Positions 55,340-64,000 of a stretch of DNA of 64,000 nucleotides are shown here, piece after piece. The notes beneath the pieces were generated by a model. The model searched no databases and was not told where the DNA came from. It was given only the letters and a program-made list of their open reading frames with translations. The position numbers were made by a program, and so were the translations under genes. Source of the stretch: Pyrenula massariospora (Eukaryota; Ascomycota; Eurotiomycetes; Pyrenulales; Pyrenulaceae); NCBI GenBank assembly GCA_021030905.1, contig JAGFMI010000008.1, forward strand, positions 806,001 through 870,000. The letters are read 5' to 3'. Position 1 is the stretch's first letter. Each line of letters begins with the position of its first letter.

Positions 55340-58300
55340 CTAATCGTTGCTAGTTACAGGAACATTCATCACACCCCTCCCAAAGAATTCGCTGATAGCT
55401 CCAAATCTATCACCGCTCGCCCTATCCACAGCAGCCTTGAACATCTCATGCGCATCCATGCTATCAACCTGCGCCTGTCTAATCGCTCTAATGGTATCAT
55501 TTCCGGGTTTGCAGAGCGGACATTCTTGTTCCACATCCTCTCGATCACCCAAATTCGGATTTAGACATCTCTGATGGAAAGAGTGCTTACAGAGGAAATG
55601 AACCACAGGTAATTCCAACCCTCCGCCGCAGCTGGAGCAGCGCCGTGACTGGAAAACTACTGGTTTCGTGCCTAGGTCTTTGATCTCTTCCTTCTTCTGC
55701 GCCGTTTCGGTTCGGTACGAGTCAATTAGCCTCTTGTTGCTTTCAATTTCGCTCTTTTCGCGACGGAGTGTTTCACTCAAGTAGCTTCTGATCATGCCCA
55801 TCGTTACAACATTGTTTGCGCTGATAGTTTTGACTACCTGAAGGGGCGCCATTAGATTTTCTTCCTCAATTTTTCTCAAGATCTCCAGCAGAGTTCGCTC
55901 GCCTCCAGCTTCTTTTAGAATTTCCGGTGATGACGAGACGTACGCCAGTGCATCAGTATAGAGGCTTGGAGATTGTTTACCATACTTTCGCATGGCGCCA
56001 ATTGCCCCGGCCGTGTCCCTGGCAGCTGTATAGGAGCGGAAGATGTCTGAGTGAAGTCCAGCTCGTTCGCGAATTAGCGTAGTACCATCTTTGTATTTGG
56101 ATAAAGCAGATATAAGTAATACATTGGAAGTCGAGATTGGCAACGAGCCGTCTTGATCTTTCTGATCAGACTGTGTTAGTAAAGCGCGAGCTTTCCCTTG
56201 CCAGCCTTCCTTCTCTCCAGGTGACATATTGGGCTGTTGTGACATCTCGAGATACAGTTCAAAAAGTGTGGTGTAGATGTCAACTCTGTCTTGATCCTCA
56301 AGATCCGCCTTCTTCATTAAAGCTTCTAGGAATGAGATAAATTGACTTGGATGAGACACGAAAGAAGAAAAAGCAGTTCGTGGTCGAGGAACATCGTACT
56401 CAACGGCAGCTGTCTGGTCCTGCTCAACAGCAAGGGTCGCCTCTGCCACTGTCGCCTTTTGTTCAGCATTTGCTCCCGGACTTGCAACTGCAGAGCGGCT
56501 CATGTATGGTAGTGGAAGTAGGGCTGTAAGATTCGAAAATGCCCCTGCAGAGGTGGTGGCTTCGGGAGTCGGCGCTGAACTTGGCTCATTCACGGGCTTT
56601 GGCCGGTATTGACCGGTATAATATGATGTAAAAAGCTCTGTTGTCGGCTCAGGGCAGTGGTACAGCAAAGTCCGCGCATATTTCACAAGGTTGGAGTATG
56701 CTGCCGGAGGGTCAAGGCGCCAAATGTATTCCAAAGCTTCAGCGTATTTTTTGGAATCTTCTATCAATATATCGACGACCAGGTCATTCTCTCCATGTTT
56801 CGTGGCTAAATAAGCAGCTTGCTCAAAATAGCCTCCTTGCCTGCACATTGTGATGGCCGTCTCGAGATCGAATTTGAGTTCGCCTGGTGCTTTAATAAAG
56901 GCATCGAGCTTCTCTGTATCCTTGAGCTTGGCATAGCAGTTAAGAAGTAATGTGGTATGATCAGCCGTGGCTTTATCATGGTCATGGAGCTCTTCAAGAT
57001 ATACAATGAGATTGTGTATCCGTTGAGTGTCCAAAAACTTGCGGATCACTTGTGAGGGCTCGGTGTTGTCAATTGCCCTGAGATACTGCTGCATTGCCGT
57101 ATCGTAGTCTCCTCTCTGATACAAATAATCGCCATACTTTCGGAAAATATCATTCTGTTGCAATGAGTCCACTCCGGATTTTTGAGCCAGGTTGATGGCC
57201 ATAAGGTACAGGTTCCGTTGATATAAGATCTCGAGCTTTTGCTGCAACTTCTTTTCATGATAGCGATGAAGCCTTCCTTCGTCCGTGACGAGAAACATAT
57301 CGCCCCATTCTTGGAATACATATTTCACCTGTGAAGGTAACAAGTCGGTGTGGGCAATATATCTCAAATCTAGATCAAGAAGAGAGAACGAGGTCGAAGC
57401 GAACATGTCATCTATCTCGTCTCCTCCGAGTCGTCTGAACTGCTTAGACTTGGAAACTTGTGCCACCCTTGGAGGACAAAGGAGCGCAACATAATCACCA
57501 AATGTAGTTATCAATTTCTTTGGCCCATCGAATGCAAAACTGCGCCCACGGCCATTCGGTCCGTAAGTAAAAATTGCGTCATCACGGGCAACAAGAATGT
57601 CTTTAGTGTCGTTGTCGATTGTCATACAGCCCACTCCGCAGCCCTGCTTGTCGAGTGTGCGAACCGGTTGCCCCTGTCCCTTGCCAGAGATAATAAGTGT
57701 AGATATCCTTCCTGTCGTAGATATGTATAATGTTGTAGACGCTGTCTCCCTCACTTCCAACCCTGTGATAGGCTCCTCTGACTCAAAAACAGTCCGTTGC
57801 TTTGTTCCACGGTCATGGATAAGGTCACCGCGGATCACAGTGACCGCACCGTTGGCGAAACCGACGGCTACCTGGCTAAGATCATCTAATACGACGAATG
57901 CAGAGACCTAATGTGATCAGCAGATTCCATTATGGCGTTTCGAAGCGTGCGCGCCGTACAGGAAATTGTCTTCTTCCATTCTGCACTGACAGCGTGCAGA
58001 GGCATTTCGGGTCTGTACTTTTCTTCTCACTCTTATCCAGCGCCCATACCTTCAGCACCGGCTCGCTACTAAGGTCCTCACCGATTGATACAAGAAGTGA
58101 GGTCTCTGGAATCTGTTTGAGATGGGTCACCGAGACGCCAGCGTCGTAGGCTTTGAAAGCTCGAATGATCTTGAACGCTGCAGAGACAATGCTAATTGTG
58201 CCATTGGAGGATCCAACGAAGAGGGATGAGGCTCCGGTTACTAGACAGGTAACATCATTCTGTACTTCATTAGTCGGTTTCCTTGGATTCATCACCGGGT

Positions 58301-58439
58301 CTCATACGTCGAATATAGACGAGCTTGTGTCTTCAGGTAGAGTGACCTGCGAGACCTCGAAGAAATCAAATGCTTTCCACTGCAAAGCGTCAGTCGTAAT
58401 TTTGAAAAGAAACTGTAGTCTTACGGATGTGAGCGCCAT
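55340..58439 (-). CDS. vps11: Vps11 (Pep5), HOPS/CORVET tethering subunit
   Basis: Vps11 is a core subunit of the CORVET and HOPS complexes that tether endosomes and vacuoles. The product is 984 aa from exons 58439-58425, 58379-58308, 58259-57960 and 57907-55340; exon 1 codes only MALTS. The N-terminal half is a WD-like propeller (WKAFDFFEVSQVTLPEDT; SLFVGSSNGTISIVS; AFVVLDDLSQVAVGFANG). An alpha-solenoid follows (KYGDYLYQRGDYDTAMQQYL). The C-terminus is a RING-H2 domain at about 882-927 (CSSCGGGL, CKHSFHQRC, CPLC). The N-terminal exons are needed to complete the first propeller blades. All parts expected of Vps11 are present. Confidence 0.95.
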
Positions 58440-59284
58440 GGTGTTTCATCATGAAGGCGGCCTTTTCATCGCCCACTCATCTTAGGTTGATAGTCGTGGA
58501 GCCTGAAGATATTCTTTGGCTGCCTTCACGATCGCTCTCCGGGGAAGGCACTCCGGGCTTGGCATCTGCAGGTACCAAAGTCCCATCAAGGCCATACGGG
58601 CCTAACTCTGTCCCTTCAGCAGCGCCATTTGCTGGGAACAATCTGCTTCTAGAGCTATGGGGAGATACAATCGCCTCCTTGCATAAGATCTCTCACATGA
58701 TGGCACCAGTCATGTCAATGCATTGCTGTCCACGTTGCTGCCCAGGCTGGGAAGCACAGCGTTTCCCTAAGGACAGCAACCGCTTTTGGCAGACTTCTGT
58801 ATCTGTCCTAATGGCCAACCAAAATCCACGACTGGCCTTGGAAGGGTCGCTATGTGCATACATGCGTCTTGATCTGGTGATTTGTGATTTTCCCATGTGT
58901 TTTAAATTTCTCCATATTGCGTTTTGCCGTAGCTAATCCGCTGGCTGTTCGGCAAAATGCCCGTTTCTTCCGACCATCTTCCCACCTTTTTGCACGCTGT
59001 TTCTACAATGAACACCTACTGGTCGGAAACTTCTCGCTGAAGATTGGCTTGCTTTTTGATTGCGAGCTTTTTCATACACCAAGATGGTTCAAGAGCTCAG
59101 TGAAGCTACCTCGGAACGAGCATCCGCTGGCTACCCTTGCGATCTTTCGCATATAGCTGGGACTTCTCCCACGCCTCCAGCAAGATGAGATCTCTGATAC
59201 CCTGGTCTAGTTGTCTTTCCTGTCTGTTTTCTGCGAGTTATTCATCTGCTCTCTTTGGTCTTTCTAAATTTGTCCACTTTCAAC
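58440..59284. promoter_or_regulatory. Divergent intergenic region, vps11 / AA9
   Basis: 845 bases between genes pointing away from each other, holding both promoters. CT-rich sequence at 59200-59280 (TTGTCTTTCCTGTCTGTTTTC) is probably the AA9 leader. The plus-strand frame 58451-58936 has no family signal. Confidence 0.5.
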
Positions 59285-60679
59285 ATGAAGACGATTCTAC
59301 TCTCAAGTCTCTTAGCGACTGCTGCTTTCGCTCATACGATCTTTCAGGTCCGTCATCTTCTGCTTTCCGCCTACTCTATTACTACTCTAACAATTCTTCA
59401 GCGCGTTTCCGTCAATGGAGCCGACAAAGGCCAGCTCGTCGGAGTTCGCTCTCCTGATTCGAACAATGTATATTCCCACCCTTGTCAGTACCCCGTAACG
59501 GCTACTGACTGGCTTTGGATAGCCTATCTACGACGTGACCAGCGCAAGTATTGCCTGTAATACAGGCTTCCATCAACCTGTTTCTTCTACTGTGATCTCA
59601 GTCCCTGCGGTAAGGCATTCTATTATAAGAAAATCTCTACTTTCTAATACAACTCGGTAAGGGCTCCAAAGTTGGCGCCTTCTGGGGCCACGTAATTGGC
59701 GGTGCGCAAGTCGCGAATGACCCGGACAACCCAATTGCTTCTTCCCACAAGGGACCTATCTCCGCCTATCTGTATTTCTACCCACCTCCACCACCCTGTT
59801 TCCTAACTAACTATCCCCGCCAGAGCCAAAGTTGACAACGCGGCCACGAGCGGCACATCGGGCCTGAAATGGTTCAAGATCTCCGAAGACGGCCTCACCA
59901 GCGATGGCAAATGGGCCGTAGACCGCATGATCGCCGCAGGGGGATGGAACTACTTCACCATGCCCACCTGCATCGCTCCGGGAGACTACTTGCTACGCGT
60001 TGAGCTGATCGCTCTACATTCCGCGTACAATAGCCTCGGCGCTCAATTCTACGTACGTCCAACCCCCTCCCCTTCCCTATTTCCCCTATCCTATAAACCT
60101 CAGAAGAAAAACACACACCAACACAACCCCAACGGAACAGGTCGAATGCGCGCAAATCACCGTCCCCGACAGCACAGCCTCCGTCTCCCCCAGCACCGTC
60201 AGCTTCCCGGGCGCATATGCCCAGAATGACCCGTACGTACCCCCTCCCCCCAACCGAGTTTCCCTCCCCCACACTACTGACCTGATCAACCACAGTTCCA
60301 TCCTAATCAACATCTACGGCACCGGCGGCGTCCCGAATAACAACGGCAAGCCCTACACGGTCCCCGGCCCAAAGCCGCTGGTTTGTACGTTTCCCCTTTC
60401 CCCCTTTTCCATCCCCTTATCCCATCCCACACAATCCAGCTAACCACAAACATCATATACACAGGCCCCGCAGGCGGCAGCGCCGCCCCAACAACCCTCC
60501 AAACCAAAACAGCGACAACGACAGCGACGTCCGCAATAAGCACAAGCACAGGAAGTGCAGGAGGGACGGCGCCGCTGTACGGACAGTGCGGGGGCCAGGG
60601 GTGGGCGGGGCCGACGGCGTGCGCGGCGGGGAGGTGTGTGGCGAGCGGGGCGTATTATAGTCAGTGTCTGCCGGAGTAG
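59285..60679 (+). CDS. AA9 lytic polysaccharide monooxygenase with CBM1
   Basis: AA9 enzymes are secreted copper oxygenases that cleave cellulose. The product is 316 aa from eight exons: 59285-59347, 59402-59467, 59523-59609, 59662-59771, 59824-60052, 60141-60232, 60296-60384 and 60465-60679. The signal peptide ends FAF-A before His17 (AHTIFQ), which becomes the N-terminal copper ligand. The second His is in [13 protein letters not shown] and the axial Tyr in GAQFYVECAQI. A Thr/Ser-rich linker leads to a C-terminal CBM1 ([15 protein letters not shown]...YYSQCLPE) with its four cysteines and aromatic residues. Seven introns in 951 coding bases is intron-rich, but each join keeps frame and restores a family block. 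The last exon is in the C-rich to G-rich switch zone. It looks intact. Confidence 0.94.
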
Positions 60680-61191
60680 TGAGGGAGTTGGCGAGGGAGT
60701 GTAGGGGGGATGGGGTGGGGGTTTGTGGTATACTGGAAATGGAATTTTTGGGGAGGATTGTACTGTACATCGGGATCAGCGAAGATTTTCCATGGGGTTT
60801 CATTTTTCTAGCTCTGAGATAGTGTCTGAATGTTGGCAGGTCTTGTTCTTTTTGGAGAGAAGAGAGTGAAATGGGATGCTGGTTGGTGAAAGGCAATATA
60901 TTCCCCGCACATATCCAGCATAGAAAGGTAGGACATTAACAACAATAACCCTGACATGGTTGGGTTGGTCGGACCTTTAATTAGCATTTGAATACTCAAC
61001 GTATCTACTCAAAATATCTAACTAGTTAGACGACTTTACCCTCACCATCCTAAACGCCGCACCCGTATCTGAACATTTTTTTATCAACCCTCATCCCGTC
61101 ATACCAATCATACTCTGTACAGTACATACTTTTCCTCTATTGCCAAAGTCCCGACTCTCCAACTCAAAATCCGTAATAACAAAAAGCCCAA
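60680..61191. other. Intergenic, convergent 3' flanks
   Basis: It separates the 3' ends of the AA9 gene (+) and the pepsin-like gene (-). A G-rich start (GGGGGGATGGGGTGGGGG, about 60703-60722) continues the block of the AA9 end. Nothing else is recognised. Confidence 0.5.
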
Positions 61192-63917
61192 TCACTCCTC
61201 CTCCCAGCTAAACCTCCTCTCCTGCAGAGGATACTGCCCATACAAATCCTCATTCACATCCCCAATAATCCCCTCCTCCCGGAACCGACTACTCCGACTC
61301 CCATCCCGCTGCAACCCCCCTTGAGCATTCGGGACCCTCAAACTCCCCGACTCATTCAGCCTCGGCGTGAAAGATCGGCGCAGCGGCGACGCGGTGCCGC
61401 TGGCTGCGCCGGAGGAGTGGCGGGGGTTGGCGGTGGGGCTGAAGACGGGGCTGGGTCCGCGGCCGCTGCTGGGTGGGTGCTGGCCGCTGGCGCTGGAAAT
61501 CGGGTGGGAACCGGTGTTGTTGGAGTCGCTGTGGGTGTTGGTGGAGGTTTCTTCGTGGCTGGTTCTGGGGGGGAAGGCGGGGGAGTTCGGGCTGACGCCG
61601 TCGGAGGTGGAGTTCGAGTTCGAGTTCGACGTTCTGTTCGCGGCGCGGCGGTAGAGGTTGAAGCGCGCGGGGTTGAAGGCGCGGGCATTGGCGGGTGTTA
61701 GGGGGGAAATGGGATTTGTGTCTGTGTATCGGGGTGGGTTCGCCGGGTCGTTAGGTGCGGGTCTGTCGGCGTTCGTGTTGAGATTAAGGTTGGCTGTACG
61801 GATGCCGTTGACTTCGTCGACAAGGGCGGTCTTTTCGGTGGAGTTACTCCGGACGAGAGCCTGGCCTTCGGGCAATTCGTTGGTACTTCGACTGCGGTTC
61901 TGTGAAAATGTCATGGGGACGATTTCAGCAGGCATTTCAACGGGGTCTGTGTTGGTGGATGGCATCTCGTAGCGTTGATTTGAGCGGTCTGAGGGGACTT
62001 CGGCTGGATGGCGGCGATCGCCGGTCAGCTCAGATGGCTGACGTTCAGACGCTTGCAATTCGGAGACTGGTTGAGAAGACCGTGAGGAAGTGGAAGGACT
62101 GCCAAGTAGACGGCGGAGGAAAGAGGGAGGTTTTTCGACGTCGGAGGAGGATGAGGAAGTTGGTTTAGAAGGAGTTCGAGCGCGGCGCCTATTGCGACAG
62201 CGTATGACGAATATGGTTATGACTATTAGGATGATTAGAGCGGCAATGGCGACACCTGCGCCAATGCCGGCTTTCGCTCCAGTGGAGAGACTAGATGAGG
62301 CTGAGGATTTTGGACCGGGGAAGTTGCTGTTTGGCGGACGGGTAATTGGGATAAGGTGTGCATTGGTTTGTGCGTCAAGGGAGAAGATCGCTTGAGACAG
62401 AGAGAAATTGTTGCGTTCGTAATCAACCGTCAGATAGGTTTCTTGAAGAAACGCCCGGCCAATGGTGAATTGCGTCTCGTTTGCTGCGCGACGTAAGGGA
62501 AAGTATGGGACAGACGGACTAGAAGCGGTGGCGTTGGAAAGGCGTGGAAATGGGTATGTGAGGTCCAGAGAAAAGGCGGCAAAGGGAAGAACGAGTTCTA
62601 TAGTATTAGAGGAATGAGAAGATCCAGTCTTGTCCGGCAGGTCGGATATCGTGAAAGAAAATGATATATTCAGACTTGTAAGCGCATTAATTTGGTCCGT
62701 GGCCCGACTCATATCTCCAGATTGTGTGCTGTTTGCGAACAGGTAGAGCTCCAGCTCTTCTGAATAAGTCAGATTGAGAGCAGTAGCGAACCTATCGCAC
62801 ACACTCTCAGGAAGCCAAAGGAAGGGCGTCGAGGAGTCGATCGTAAATAGCGCCGAATCTGCCGCAGAGAGAAGGGTCAGGGGGTTGTTCTTCCAATTAG
62901 TACTTGGCGTATCTTCCGTCAAGGGCATCGAGGACACAGTGATTTCATTGACAGCAACAACAGGCTCGTGGTCCGGTCCGAGACTGAAGGTGGCGCTATT
63001 TGGAACAAATCGCTGCGTATCTACGCCGCCGAATGTAAGCGACGCTGGAACACCTTTGAGCTCTAGAGATTGTTGGCTTCGATGTTCGCATTTGTACACT
63101 TGGTTGGCACTTACGATAGTAAGCACCAGCGGTATACCCATAGCTATGACTAGGTATTGCGCTGGCATTTTCAACAAGGCTGCTTAAAAAGGATGGCTGG
63201 TCTGCGTTAGTGAAGTTTGATGCCTTGATTCCCAACCCCAAATTCCCAGTCCAAAATTGTGTCGAGTTCTGGACAGCAATAATCTGCGATGGAACACTGA
63301 GGTCCTGGCTCAAAGCGATATTATCCAAACCATAGTCCGCAACGCCCGTCACTCCTAGATTGAGATCAAATCCGAGCTCGTAGAAGCCAATATTGTCCCA
63401 AGAGCTTGACCCATTCGAAGCGAAAATTCCACCTCTCTTGTCCTCACAGGTAAAGGCTGCTCAATGTGTTAGCAGAATGGCTAGGCGAATACGGAGGATC
63501 CTTCGAGATAGAGAGAAGACGGTATTAAAAGTCAGGGCGCATACTTCCATCGCACCCTGTTGGAGCAATAACCCAAGTTTCCGAGCTCAAAGTGTTTGGG
63601 AAAACGTAGACCCATTGCGGCGGGGTACCAACTCTGATCGTCACGCTAGAAATCTATCAGACAGTGTACTAGAGGCTTTTGTGCTTGACTCACGGGCTCC
63701 AGTTGCCATCAAACCCCAGCCTTCAGACATATTAGTTATGCGCTCCAAAAGGTGGACAGTAGAGGAGGTACCATTTATTGCTCAACGGCGCTGCTAGAGG
63801 GGTCGGCTCAGCGAAGGCATATGGTTTTTGAGGCAACGAGCCAGCAATACACAAAAGAAGCAAGACAATCTGCGTGGTTGCGTGTAACCCGTAGTTCAAC
63901 AGCCTTTGCATGCCCAT
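61192..63917 (-). CDS. Membrane-anchored pepsin-like protein lacking a catalytic Asp
   Basis: The product is 828 aa from exons 63917-63772, 63720-63694, 63645-63545, 63456-63115 and 63062-61192. A signal peptide (residues 1-35) is followed by a pepsin-fold domain: VTIRVGTPPQWVYVFPNT, SSETWV, FTCEDKRGGIF, LKGVPASLTFGGVDTQRF and SALFTIDSSTPFLWLP. In active A1 proteases the first site reads DTGS; here the aligned string is FPNTLSS, with Asn for Asp. The second reads DSST, keeping the Asp but changing the Gly. It is therefore probably not a working protease. A transmembrane segment (AGIGAGVAIAALIILIVITI, about 465-495) and a Ser/Pro/Asn-rich cytoplasmic tail of about 330 residues follow, unlike the short GPI-signal ends of yapsins. 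A sensor or adhesion role is my inference. Confidence 0.85.
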
Positions 63918-64000
63918 TTCCAGGTGCCTTCAGAGGCACATGTCATTGTTTCGTGCAGTTTCTCCATCCAAAGCCCACTTGTAATGACCGCGCAGCGTCC

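Noticed and set aside
1-64000. Search for secondary-metabolite cluster, transposons, rRNA and CRISPR
   Set aside because: No synthase, transposase, reverse transcriptase, rRNA signature or spaced repeat array was seen; the LaeA-like gene alone does not make a cluster.

Overview
The window is nuclear DNA of a filamentous ascomycete (Pezizomycotina). The signs are GT-AG introns of about 45-60 bases with CTAAC/CTGAC-type branch sites, long single-exon genes mixed with intron-rich ones, and fungal family members: Zn2Cys6 proteins, a LaeA-like methyltransferase, an AA9 cellulose oxygenase with a CBM1, fungal Pkc1 and a Cdc11/Nud1 scaffold. The class cannot be fixed from sequence alone. I saw no prokaryotic operon, CRISPR array, rRNA, or element with a recognisable transposase or reverse transcriptase.

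Layout. 1-9 kb: a short left-edge ORF, cyanase (-), a phospholipase D with FUS-like SYGQ repeats (+) and a five-finger C2H2 protein (+). 10.9-16.3 kb: a divergent pair, a Zn2Cys6-ankyrin protein (-) and an ankyrin-C2H2 protein (+). 16.3-25 kb: gene-poor, holding one weak hypothetical gene and a LaeA-like methyltransferase (+), then about 4.5 kb with no gene I can support. 25-33 kb: a Zn2Cys6/AT-hook-like protein (+), a BSC6-like MFS transporter (+) and a six-exon amidase (-) with a 22-bp minisatellite upstream. 35-38 kb: an unknown 745-aa single-exon protein (+) and an elongator tRNA-Met interrupted twice, once at the standard anticodon position and once in the D-loop. 38.4-46.6 kb: a lysine-rich, probably nucleolar protein, protein kinase C and a secreted DUF4185-like protein, all on the minus strand. 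47-64 kb: one exon-like ORF, Cdc11/Nud1-like LRR scaffold (-), Vps11 (-), AA9-CBM1 (+) and a membrane-anchored pepsin-like protein that has lost a catalytic aspartate (-).

How the genes work together. There is no evident metabolic cluster. The set is mostly housekeeping and signalling (Pkc1 wall integrity, Cdc11 septation, Vps11 vesicle tethering, PLD lipid signalling) with accessory regulators and secreted enzymes interspersed. Exon joins were derived by hand from splice signals, reading frame and family conservation, and every join given keeps the frame.

The most unusual observations are the doubly interrupted tRNA-Met, a repeated C-rich to G-rich strand switch near the 3' ends of five unrelated genes, the SYGQ-repeat PLD, the pseudo-aspartic protease, and two introns whose retention would disrupt zinc clusters.
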